The position numbers were made by a program, and so were the translations under genes. Below, in pieces: positions 1 to 7,505 of a stretch of DNA of 64,000 bases (position 1 is the stretch's first letter; every line of letters starts with the position of its first letter). The notes below the pieces were generated by a model that ran no database searches, was not told where the DNA came from, and saw only the letters and a program-made list of their open reading frames with translations. The DNA lies in assembly GCA_963814055.1 (NCBI GenBank), contig CAWFBJ010000013.1, forward strand, positions 62,001 to 126,000, written 5' to 3'. This DNA is from AWTP1-13 sp963814055. Lineage in GTDB: Bacteria > Pseudomonadota > Alphaproteobacteria > Rhizobiales > Hyphomicrobiaceae.

Positions 1-262
1 GTACGACCCCGAGATCCCGGCCGACGTCTACGAGCTGGGCCTGATCTACAAGATCGACGTCGACGACGAACGCAACGTGGCTGTCGAGATGACGCTGACG
101 TCGCCGGGCTGCCCCGTCGCCGGCGAGATGCCGACCTGGGTGGAAAACGCGGTCGCTTCCGTCGCCGGCGTCGGCGTGGTGACGGTCAAGCTCACGTTCG
201 ATCCGCCCTGGGACAAGGATCGCATGTCGGACGAGGCCAAGCTGCTGCTCGGCATGTATTGA
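1..262 (+). CDS. SufT-like MIP18/DUF59 family protein, 5' end outside window
   Basis: The reading frame is open from base 2 to a TGA at 260-262 and gives about 86 residues of the C-terminal part of a MIP18 (DUF59) domain. Visible motifs are LGLIYKIDVDDE, then TSPGCPVAGEMP with the conserved family cysteine, and a C-terminal FDPPWDKDRMSDEAKLLLGMY-like end. Family members in alphaproteobacteria help in Fe-S cluster assembly or delivery and are often the last genes of suf operons. The upstream suf genes would lie outside the window, so membership of a suf operon is inferred. The start is not visible. Confidence 0.85.
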   Translation, partial: YDPEIPADVYELGLIYKIDVDDERNVAVEMTLTSPGCPVAGEMPTWVENAVASVAGVGVVTVKLTFDPPWDKDRMSDEAKLLLGMY

Positions 263-473
263 AGCAGCCCGCTTTCTAGCCAATTGACGCGAAGCCGGTC
301 AGGCGCTTGGCCGCTGTGTCGTTGGTGCAGCACGCACAACCTTCGATTGCCGATATGCAGGTTGGGCCATTGCGCAGCCCACGGAATCACCAGCATCATC
401 GTTAGTAGGGAGAGCCTCAGGTGTGGCGCCCTGCTCGCAATAACGCGGCAGGGAGCTTTGACATGAGGCTCCC

Positions 474-806
474 ATGCGTCTGCTCCATGACTTACGCAAA
501 GACCCGCTCGGTTGTTGTGTCATTGTCGGGCTCGCGCTGCTGATCGTCTTTTTCCTGGCGAGGCCGGCAAAGTCGCATTCCTGGTACGACCCCGATTGCT
601 GCTCGGACCGCGATTGCGAACCGGTCAGCACCATATCGTTCGTGGCCAGCGATCCCAGCTCCGTGCCGGTGATGGTCGTCACCACCAGCTTCGGCACCAA
701 GCCCCTAACGCCGCAAACCAAGATCAGGCAAAGCAAGGACAGCCGGATGCACGCCTGCATCTATCAGGGCGCGCTTCTGTGCCTGTATATGCCGCCGGGC
801 AACTAG
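474..806 (+). CDS. Small exported hypothetical protein, Cys-rich
   Basis: This 110-residue protein starts at an ATG preceded by GAGG. It has a basic N-terminus, a hydrophobic segment at about residues 14-29 that could be a signal peptide or anchor, and then SHSWYDPDCCSDRDCEPV. That motif, with paired cysteines right after the predicted cleavage region, recurs in short exported proteins of Rhizobiales with no known function. Further cysteines lie near the C-terminus (MHACIYQGALLCLYMPPGN). The protein probably sits in the periplasm with disulphides. No function can be assigned. It stands alone between the SufT-like gene and a convergent amidase. Confidence 0.7.
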   Translation: MRLLHDLRKDPLGCCVIVGLALLIVFFLARPAKSHSWYDPDCCSDRDCEPVSTISFVASDPSSVPVMVVTTSFGTKPLTPQTKIRQSKDSRMHACIYQGALLCLYMPPGN

Positions 807-822
807 TCAGCTTGATGATTGT

Positions 823-2262
823 CTAGTCCAGACCGTCGATCTTCGGCCGACGGGCGGCCCACGGCCGCGCCTGTTCGAACTGTGCCGCCACCTTGAACAG
901 GGTCGCATCCTCGCTGCGGCGGCCGATGAGCTGGATGGCCACGGGCAGACCGTCGCTGTGGAACCCGCACGGCAGGGTCATGGCCGGATGGCCCGTCAGG
1001 TTGAACGGATGCGTGTAGGGATACCAGGCCTTGCGCACGGTATCGGTTTTCTGGCCCTCGATCTCGATCGGCTCGAACAGCCGCTCCTCTATCGGAATTG
1101 CCGTGCGCGCCAGCGTCGGCGTGACGATCACGTCGAACCGGTCGAACCAGCCCTGCACCTTGCGGAACAGCTGCGTGCGGGCCAGCAGCGCGCGGCCCAC
1201 CGCCTCGCCCGTGGTGTCCTTGCCCAGCTCCATCTGCCTGATGAGCGTCGGGCTCAGCTTGTTGTGCCATTGCGGCAGCGCGTCGCGGAAGCGGGCGTTC
1301 CACAGCGCGCTAGCGTAGGCGAACCACATGGGCTCGATGGGCTCCATGTCGTCGTCCATGGGCTCGACCGTTGCGCCAAGATCGCCCAGCGCCATGGCCG
1401 CGCGCTCGGTGAGGTCCAGCACCTGGGAATCGATCACCGTATTGGCCAGCATGGGCCGCCAGGCGATGCGCAGCCCCTTCAATGACCCTTCGGGTTTGGC
1501 AGCGGCCACAAAACCGGTCGACGGCGCGCCGTAGGAATAGGGATCGCTCGGGTGCTGGCCGGCCATGGCTTCCAGCATCAGCGCCGTGTCCATCACCGTG
1601 CGCGCCATGGGATTGATGCTGGAGAAGTTGGCGAACACCTCCGGCGACATGTCGTGCGGCACCACGCCCGCCGACTGCTTGAAGCCGACGACGCCGTTGG
1701 CGGCCGCGGGAATGCGCGTCGATCCGCCGGCATCCGTGCCGATGCCGATGGGACAGATGCCCGCCGCCAGCGCCACCGCCGCCCCGCCCGACGAGCCGCC
1801 GCTGGTGCGGTCGGCCGCCCAGGCGTTGCGCGTGCGGCCGAACAGCGGCGCCTCGGTGTAGGGCATATGGCCGAACTCCGGCGTGGTGGTCTTGCCCATC
1901 AGGATGGCGCCGGCCTGCTTCAGGCGCGCCACCGATACCGAATCCTCCTTGGGCACATTGTGCTCGTACATGTGCGAGGCGAACGTGGTGCGGACATCCT
2001 TGGTGTTGACGAGATCCTTCACGTGGAACGGCACGCCGTGCAGCGGCCCGAGCGCGCCTCCCTTGGCGACCGCGGCGTCGGCCGCTTCCGCATCGCGCAG
2101 CGCCGCGTCGGCGCAAATGGTGATGAAGCAGTTGAGCGCCGCCTGAGCTTTCCCGGCGCGCGCAAGCGTGGCGCGCATCACCTCCGTTGCGGATATCCGT
2201 TTGGCGCGGATCAGGGTGGCAAGCTCGGCGGCGGACGTGAAGGCGAGGTCGTTGGCGGCCAT
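823..2262 (-). CDS. Amidase signature family hydrolase
   Basis: This 479-residue amidase-signature enzyme hydrolyses amide bonds of an unknown substrate. The Ser-cisSer-Lys triad is visible. Lys82 lies in FHVKD, the serine pair in TSGGSSGGAA (about residues 153-162), and the second serine in TDAGGSTRIPA (about Ser181). The reading frame extends upstream to 2379, but the ATG at 2262 has a good ribosome-binding site (AGAGGA, about 6 bases away) and starts at the usual family N-terminus. No signal peptide is seen, so it is cytoplasmic. The nearest relatives in style are broad amidases or indoleacetamide hydrolases. It is not GatA, because a true gatA lies at 60158. Confidence 0.88.
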   Translation of the reverse strand: MAANDLAFTSAAELATLIRAKRISATEVMRATLARAGKAQAALNCFITICADAALRDAEAADAAVAKGGALGPLHGVPFHVKDLVNTKDVRTTFASHMYEHNVPKEDSVSVARLKQAGAILMGKTTTPEFGHMPYTEAPLFGRTRNAWAADRTSGGSSGGAAVALAAGICPIGIGTDAGGSTRIPAAANGVVGFKQSAGVVPHDMSPEVFANFSSINPMARTVMDTALMLEAMAGQHPSDPYSYGAPSTGFVAAAKPEGSLKGLRIAWRPMLANTVIDSQVLDLTERAAMALGDLGATVEPMDDDMEPIEPMWFAYASALWNARFRDALPQWHNKLSPTLIRQMELGKDTTGEAVGRALLARTQLFRKVQGWFDRFDVIVTPTLARTAIPIEERLFEPIEIEGQKTDTVRKAWYPYTHPFNLTGHPAMTLPCGFHSDGLPVAIQLIGRRSEDATLFKVAAQFEQARPWAARRPKIDGLD

Positions 2263-2442
2263 GCTGTTTCCTCTGGGAGCATCCGCTGCCAAGCTAGCAA
2301 GAAAACGGGCGGCGTGTGACAGCTTTGGAAGGGAGAATCGGCGACGGTACAGCCACCCTCGACAGCAGCGATGGCGCATTGCCTCGAAAATCGCAGCTTG
2401 TCACGGTAGCCTGGAAGATCGGCCCGCGGCTGGAAGTGTCCA

Positions 2443-3951
2443 ATGAATGCGGTAAAATCGACGGTGCTGACGCAAACCCGTTACGGCACTGCGCATCCCG
2501 AGTGGGTGGAAAATACGCTGTGGGAGGAGGCGATCCGGGAGGAGTGGACGGGTTACGCCCTGTGCCAGCACCTCGGCATCGAGACTCACGGCCGCTTCCG
2601 CCACGATTTCACGCATTCGTCCTATCGCGACACGACGCCCGGGCCTTACTGGAGCTGGCAGCGCTTCGGCCGCACCAGCACGCCGCTGCCCGACGGGCGC
2701 GTCATCCACATCGCCGGCGAGCACGAGGATGGCTACGATCCCGACTTCTGCATCTACAATGATGTGGTTGTCGAGTATCCGGGCGGACGCCGCGAGTTCT
2801 ATCTCTATCCCAAGGACGTCTTTCCACCGACGGACTTTCACAGTGCGACGCTCGTTGGCCGCGACATCATCCTGATCGGTTCGCTCGGCTATCACGACCT
2901 GCGCCGCATCGGCGAGACGCAAGTGCTGAAACTCGACACGCGGACCCTGCGCATCGAACCGGTTGCGACCACGGGCGCCGCACCCGGCTGGATATCGGAT
3001 CATACCGCCGAGATGCTGGGCGAGACGGTCATTCTGGTGTTCGGCGGCAACGTGGATACGGGGGATGGCTATGGGCCGAATACCAGTGTCTTCCAACTCG
3101 ATCTCACGACAATGACGTGGCAGCGCCGCAAGCACGGCGATACGAGCGTGTTTCCCATTTCGGCGGCGGACTACCGCACGTGCAAGTCTCCGCGCTATGG
3201 CACAGCCAATCCCGAGCGCAGCGACAACCCGTTCTGGCTTGAAATGGCGCGCCGGCGATGGCCGCCGAGCCGTGCGCGGTTACACTTTGGCGATTTTGCG
3301 CCGCCGGAGCCGGCACTGGTTTATCCGGATGACAAATCGGGCAGTGACGCAGAGTACGGTACGCCGGAAGCGCGGGCCTGGGCGGACCGCCTGATTGCTT
3401 CTGTAGACGGAAGCAAGCTGAAGCGCACCAGGGAGGACATCGTGTGGACGGCGGTGCGGAGGGATGCCTTGGAACTTGCGCTTCCCGATGGGCGCAAGCT
3501 CACAATCGGCGGCGATGTGGCCGACTATGGCAATGAGTATGCGGACCCCTGGATCTACAGCGACGTCATCGTTACTCACCCCGACGGGGTGATCGAAATT
3601 CTGACCTATCCGAAAGAGATCTTTCCTCACTTTTATTGGCCGGTCGATGCGGTGGTCGCCGGGCATGTCTACATTTTCGGCACCCTCGACCGGAAGCGCC
3701 ATCCGGACCGGCCGCGCAGGCCAGCGGTGCTGCGGCTCGACACGCAGACGTTTGAGATCACCGCCTGTCCGCTGCCCGACCCATCGGTGCGGCTCGCCTT
3801 GTATCCGGGCGCGGCGGTCCGCGATGGCAACCGCTTGGTGCTCCCCTTCAAGCGGGATCGCGAGACCGATCCGGAGCTGGGCATTGTGTTCGATCTGGAG
3901 ACGCACACCTGGGAAGGGCCGGTGCCCTATCCGTGTCCTGCCGAAGATTGA
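2443..3951 (+). CDS. Unknown protein with internal duplication, kelch/beta-propeller-like
   Basis: This 502-residue protein is not recognised. Its two halves resemble each other. RYGTAHPEWVENTLWEEA (about residues 13-30) is echoed by RYGTANPERSDNPFWLEM (about 249-266). IYNDVVVEYPGGRREFYLYPKDVFPP (about 105-130) is echoed by IYSDVIVTHPDGVIEILTYPKEIFP (about 369-393). Each half then has a glycine-bearing strand pair and a phrase such as KLDTRTL or RLDTQTFEI, which resemble kelch blades. No signal peptide or catalytic motif is evident. The ATG has GGAAG seven bases upstream. The gene diverges from the amidase. Function is unknown. Confidence 0.75.
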   Translation: MNAVKSTVLTQTRYGTAHPEWVENTLWEEAIREEWTGYALCQHLGIETHGRFRHDFTHSSYRDTTPGPYWSWQRFGRTSTPLPDGRVIHIAGEHEDGYDPDFCIYNDVVVEYPGGRREFYLYPKDVFPPTDFHSATLVGRDIILIGSLGYHDLRRIGETQVLKLDTRTLRIEPVATTGAAPGWISDHTAEMLGETVILVFGGNVDTGDGYGPNTSVFQLDLTTMTWQRRKHGDTSVFPISAADYRTCKSPRYGTANPERSDNPFWLEMARRRWPPSRARLHFGDFAPPEPALVYPDDKSGSDAEYGTPEARAWADRLIASVDGSKLKRTREDIVWTAVRRDALELALPDGRKLTIGGDVADYGNEYADPWIYSDVIVTHPDGVIEILTYPKEIFPHFYWPVDAVVAGHVYIFGTLDRKRHPDRPRRPAVLRLDTQTFEITACPLPDPSVRLALYPGAAVRDGNRLVLPFKRDRETDPELGIVFDLETHTWEGPVPYPCPAED

Positions 3952-4063
3952 GTGAGTCACGGCAGTTCGAATTTTGCGCGATTCACTCCACCACGGTCGA
4001 TGGAACGTAGTATCTCCGCGCGGCGCTGCTGTAGAATTGCGGGCCGGAACGGAGGAAGCGACC

Positions 4064-5047
4064 ATGCAGATCGGCATCATCGGCCTCGGGCGCATGGGGG
4101 CGAACATTGCCCGCCGCCTCATGCGTCATGGCCACGCCTGCGTGGTCTACGACCGCAACCCAGAGCCGGGGCGTCAACTTGCGGGTGACGGCGCTACTGC
4201 GGCCAATGGCTTTGCTGATCTCGTGGCCAAGCTGACGGCACCGCGTGCCGTCTGGATCATGCTGCCGGCCGGCGAGGCGACGGAAGCCGCGATCGTGGAA
4301 TTGAGCGGCCTGCTGGCGGCGGGCGATACCATCATCGACGGCGGCAACACCTTCTGGAAGGACGACGTGCGGCGCGCCCGCGAACTGCGCAGCAAGGGCC
4401 TGCACTACGTGGACGCGGGCACCTCCGGCGGCGTGTGGGGGCTGGAGCGCGGCTACTGCCTGATGCTCGGCGGCGAGAAGGCCGTGATCGAGCGGCTCGA
4501 CCCGATCTTTTCCGCGCTGGCGCCCGGTAAAGGCGACATTCCTCCCACGGCCGGCCGGACAGGGCGTGATGCTCGTACCGAGCAGGGTTATCTGCATGCC
4601 GGCCCCAGCGGCTCCGGCCATTTCGTCAAGATGATCCACAACGGTATCGAGTACGGCATGATGCAGGCCATCGCCGAGGGTTTCGACATCCTGAAGCACG
4701 CCGACTCTCCGAAGCTGCCCGAGGATCTGCGTCTCTCCATCGATGTGGCGGAGGTCGCCGAGGTGTGGCGGCGCGGCAGCGTGATCACCTCGTGGCTGCT
4801 CGATCTCACGGCCACGGCGCTGGCCACCGATCCGCAGCTTGCCGGCTATTCGGGTCATGTGGAAGACTCCGGGGAAGGCCGCTGGACGGTGCAGGCCGCC
4901 ATCGAGGAGGCTGTGCCTGCCGAAGTGCTGACGAGTGCGCTCTACACGCGCTTCCGCTCGCGCCAGGACCACACGTTCGCCGAGAAGGTATTGTCTGCCA
5001 TGCGCAAAGGTTTCGGCGGCCACGTGGAGCCCGGCAAGAGTGGCTAG
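4064..5047 (+). CDS. gnd: 6-phosphogluconate dehydrogenase (decarboxylating), short form
   Basis: This 327-residue enzyme oxidises and decarboxylates 6-phosphogluconate to ribulose 5-phosphate. The N-terminal Rossmann motif GLGRMGANIARRL is followed by IIDGGNTFWKDD and the substrate and catalytic region GTSGGVWGLERGYCLMLGG. The helix with catalytic Lys and Asn is in GHFVKMIHNGIEYGMMQA. The length fits the short GntZ/YqeC-type class, often NAD-dependent, rather than the 470-residue Gnd. The ATG at 4064 has GGAGGA eight bases upstream. The gluconokinase gene at 6342 would supply its substrate, so the two probably serve gluconate breakdown. Confidence 0.92.
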   Translation: MQIGIIGLGRMGANIARRLMRHGHACVVYDRNPEPGRQLAGDGATAANGFADLVAKLTAPRAVWIMLPAGEATEAAIVELSGLLAAGDTIIDGGNTFWKDDVRRARELRSKGLHYVDAGTSGGVWGLERGYCLMLGGEKAVIERLDPIFSALAPGKGDIPPTAGRTGRDARTEQGYLHAGPSGSGHFVKMIHNGIEYGMMQAIAEGFDILKHADSPKLPEDLRLSIDVAEVAEVWRRGSVITSWLLDLTATALATDPQLAGYSGHVEDSGEGRWTVQAAIEEAVPAEVLTSALYTRFRSRQDHTFAEKVLSAMRKGFGGHVEPGKSG

Positions 5048-5061
5048 GCCGAGTGCCGCGT

Positions 5062-6072
5062 CTACTTCACTGCCAGCGTGCGCCTGAAGAAGTCGATCAT
5101 CTCGGCATTGAGACGCTGGTGGAGGGCAACGCGATCGATGCGCGGTGGGTCCGCACAGATGCTTGGTACCCGGGCTGCGAATGCGGCCGAGCATGGCGCC
5201 AGGAAAACGAAATGGCCTGCACCCTCCAGCACTTCGTATTCGGGCCGGCGCGGCAGCATGCTCGCGATGCGCTCGGCGTTCCAGGGGTGAGGCAGGAGTT
5301 CGTCCGCGCCGGATCTGTAGAGTCTCACCGGTACTTCGACTCTTGATAGCCCGTTGCGGTCGAATACGTACCCCAACGCTGGTGCCATCACGAAGATTGC
5401 ACGCACGCGCGGATCGGCCACGAAGTCGAGTCCCGGTTTGCGGCGAAAGTCGGAGACGGTATCGGCGCGGGTCCGATACACATCAAAGGGTACAGCTTTG
5501 CGGTATTCCTCCATGAGCGCGAAGTTCGGGACAGCCCCGGCAACCAGCAGCGCCGTATAGCCGCCTGCCGAGTGCCCGGACATACCGATGCGGGAGGGGT
5601 CAACCACGCCGCCAATCTTGGCGTGAGCAAGCACGCCGTCGATGAGTGCCACGATGTGGTGCGCCCGCCCGATCAGCTGCAGGTCTGTTCCGAACCCGCT
5701 GTCGTCGCGAAAGTTATCGCGAGGATGTTCCACGGACGCGACCACGAAGCCGGCGCGTGCCAGCGCCGTCATGCTGTCGTGGTGGGTAGCGAGGGAGCCC
5801 CCGGTCCCATGCGACACCACGATAAGGGGGAAGGAGCCAGTGGAGGGAGCAGCATCGGCCGTCGCATCGATCGTGAAAAGGCCCCGCTGCGAGGGCGGAC
5901 CTTGCGCCCCTGAGGGGTAGACAACAATGCCACGCATAGATCCGCCTTCGACCGGATCGGTGAGGGCAAGATCCATAAGCCCGGCGGGGTAGCTGTCTGC
6001 GCCTACTGCTGCAAATGGCGCGAGGCCGAGCAGCATCAGGGCCAAGGCGCATCGTGCGAGCAATTCAAGCAT
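5062..6072 (-). CDS. Exported alpha/beta hydrolase (dienelactone hydrolase or PAF-acetylhydrolase-like)
   Basis: This is about 336 residues with an N-terminal signal peptide (LELLARCALALMLLGLAPFA, then AVGA). The fold motifs are an oxyanion strand in FPLIVVSHGTGG, the nucleophile elbow GMSGHSAGGY with Ser as nucleophile, and a late histidine in EGAGHFVFLAP. An Asp in RSGADELLPHPW probably completes the triad. It is likely a periplasmic esterase or lipase of unknown substrate. The start at 6072 is chosen because it puts the hydrophobic segment at the N-terminus. The frame is open further, to 6129, into the palindromic repeat. It converges with gnd. Confidence 0.82.
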   Translation of the reverse strand: MLELLARCALALMLLGLAPFAAVGADSYPAGLMDLALTDPVEGGSMRGIVVYPSGAQGPPSQRGLFTIDATADAAPSTGSFPLIVVSHGTGGSLATHHDSMTALARAGFVVASVEHPRDNFRDDSGFGTDLQLIGRAHHIVALIDGVLAHAKIGGVVDPSRIGMSGHSAGGYTALLVAGAVPNFALMEEYRKAVPFDVYRTRADTVSDFRRKPGLDFVADPRVRAIFVMAPALGYVFDRNGLSRVEVPVRLYRSGADELLPHPWNAERIASMLPRRPEYEVLEGAGHFVFLAPCSAAFAARVPSICADPPRIDRVALHQRLNAEMIDFFRRTLAVK

Positions 6073-6100
6073 CGGACTTGACCCACATCCCAGTGACATC

Positions 6101-6180
6101 TCTAGTGTCCCGATTCCGAAGTTCGCCACACCCCGAAGCCAGCGTCCCGAGCGAACTTCGGAATCAAAAGGGACACTAGA
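6101..6180. repeat. Palindromic element 1 (CTAGTGT-ended)
   Basis: Outer arms TCTAGTGTCCC (6101-6111) and GGGACACTAGA (6170-6180) pair perfectly. Inner arms GATTCCGAAGTTCGC (6112-6126) and GCGAACTTCGGAATC (6151-6165) also pair perfectly. An AAAA bulge lies at 6166-6169 and the loop is 24 bases. The element lies between the hydrolase start and gntK and has the same plan as the next palindrome. Confidence 0.85.
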
Positions 6181-6192
6181 ATCATTGGTTTG

Positions 6193-6268
6193 CTAGTGTG
6201 ATTCAGATCGAGAAATTCGCTCCGAACCGCGCTGCATGTGCCGGCGAATTTCTCGATCATCACACTAG
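6193..6268. repeat. Palindromic element 2 (CTAGTGT-ended)
   Basis: Outer arms CTAGTGTGAT (6193-6202) and ATCACACTAG (6259-6268) pair perfectly. Inner arms GATCGAGAAATTCGC (6206-6220) and GCGAATTTCTCGATC (6244-6258) also pair perfectly. A three-base bulge (TCA, 6203-6205) lies on the left and the loop is 23 bases. It follows element 1 after 12 bases and shares its CTAGTGT ends and TTCGC/GCGAA inner edge. Confidence 0.85.
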
Positions 6269-6341
6269 TCTGCCCCAGAGTAGCATGGAGCGAGAGAATA
6301 CCGATGCGGCGTCCGACTAGACGGGCACGAGGGTCGCAATC

Positions 6342-6878
6342 ATGAGCGATGCGAAACCACCGCAGGTCATCGTCCTGATGGGTGTTTCGGGTTGCGGCAA
6401 GAGCACGGTCGGCGCCGAACTGTCGCGCCTGCTGGGCTGGCCGTTCCGCGACGCCGACAGCTTCCATCCGCCGGCGAATATCGAGAAGATGAGCCGTTCC
6501 ATTGCTCTCACCGACGATGATCGCTGGCCATGGCTGGACGCCATCGGCGCATGGATCGGCGAGCGCATCGAGGGCCGGCAATCCGGCATCGTCTCGTGCT
6601 CGGCACTGAAGCGCGCATACCGCACGCGCATCGGGTCGAGGCGCGATGGCGTGCGCCTGGTGTATCTGCTGGGCAGCCAGGAGATGATCGCCTCGCGCCT
6701 TGCCGCGCGGCAGGATCATTTCATGCCCGCAGGATTGCTGGCGAGCCAGTTCGCCACGCTCGAGGAGCCGGGGCCGGAAGAGCGGGCGCTGGTCGTTGGT
6801 ATCGCCATGCCCCCGTCTTTCATGGCCGGCTCGATCGTGGAGAAGCTTGGTATTCCAGGCACCGGCAAAAGCGCGTGA
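6342..6878 (+). CDS. gntK: Gluconokinase
   Basis: This 178-residue cytoplasmic kinase phosphorylates gluconate to 6-phosphogluconate using ATP. The P-loop GVSGCGKST is at residues 14-22. The family phrases FRDADSFHPPANIEKMSRSIALTDDDRWPWL and SCSALKRAYR follow. The length is typical of GntK/IdnK. The product is the substrate of the Gnd-type dehydrogenase encoded at 4064, so the two form a gluconate-to-pentose-phosphate branch, although a hydrolase gene and two palindromes separate them. The start follows the double palindrome by about 70 bases. The stop is one base before the next gene's GTG. Confidence 0.95.
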   Translation: MSDAKPPQVIVLMGVSGCGKSTVGAELSRLLGWPFRDADSFHPPANIEKMSRSIALTDDDRWPWLDAIGAWIGERIEGRQSGIVSCSALKRAYRTRIGSRRDGVRLVYLLGSQEMIASRLAARQDHFMPAGLLASQFATLEEPGPEERALVVGIAMPPSFMAGSIVEKLGIPGTGKSA

Positions 6879-6879
6879 C

Positions 6880-7254
6880 GTGGCGACCAGCAAGGAATTT
6901 CTCGCATTCTTGACGGACCAGCTCGCGCCGCTGGGCCACATCACCTCGCGGCGCATGTTCAGCGGCGCCGGCGTCTACTGCGACGGCGTGATCTTCGCGC
7001 TCGTCCTGCGCGACGTCGTGCATTTCAGGGTCGATGACGGCAATCGCCAGGCCTATGAGGCGGAAGGGCTGAAGCCGTTCAGCTACGAAGCCAAGGGCCG
7101 CACCGTGCAGGTCGGCTCGTACTGGCGCGTGCCGGAGCGGCTGTTCGACGATCCCGACGAGATGGTCGAATGGGCGCGTGCCGCGCTCGCGGCGGGTCGG
7201 CGGGCGGCGGCCAGGAAGAAGCCAACCCGCAAGCGCGTAAAAAAGAAGCGCTGA
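6880..7254 (+). CDS. TfoX/Sxy N-terminal domain protein
   Basis: This 124-residue protein is of the TfoX-N family: SRRMFSGAGVYCDGVIFALVLRDVVHFRVDD, then PFSYEAKGRTVQVGSYWRVPERLFDD. It lacks the C-terminal TfoX helix-hairpin domain and ends in a Lys/Arg-rich tail (residues about 108-124) that could bind nucleic acid. In Haemophilus, full-length TfoX/Sxy activates competence, but single-domain versions in alphaproteobacteria are of unknown role. The GTG at 6880 begins one base after the gntK stop, which suggests the two are co-transcribed. The frame is open upstream inside gntK, but this start gives the usual family N-terminus. Confidence 0.85.
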   Translation: MATSKEFLAFLTDQLAPLGHITSRRMFSGAGVYCDGVIFALVLRDVVHFRVDDGNRQAYEAEGLKPFSYEAKGRTVQVGSYWRVPERLFDDPDEMVEWARAALAAGRRAAARKKPTRKRVKKKR

Positions 7255-7347
7255 GGTTGCAGGCAACGCGTGCAAAGTGGATCACTACCGGCGACATGCG
7301 CGGCAGCGTGCGGTCCGAGGTCCGCGATCACGCAGCAAGCGAATGCG

Positions 7348-7431
7348 TCACCACCACTTGGGCAGGTACCCGAAGTAATAGACGGCGCCCACAACAGCTG
7401 CGATCACCACAAGGCTGACAATCCATCTCAT
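7348..7431 (-). CDS. Tiny membrane protein, 27 residues
   Basis: An ATG at 7431 opens a 27-codon frame, MRWIVSLVVIAAVVGAVY followed by a short YFGYLPKWW tail. It is a single hydrophobic helix with an aromatic end. GGGGGA lies about six bases upstream of the ATG. The composition is far more membrane-like than chance in this GC-rich DNA, and stand-alone one-helix peptides of this form are common in Rhizobiales. It lies between the TfoX-N gene and the CoA-transferase gene. No function is known and expression is unproven. Confidence 0.45.
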   Translation of the reverse strand: MRWIVSLVVIAAVVGAVYYFGYLPKWW

Positions 7432-7505
7432 GTTATCCCCCGTAGTCAGGCAGAGAACAGTATCAACCCAGTGCGCTTGTTTTGTGAAGCCCCAACTCAT
7501 GCAAC

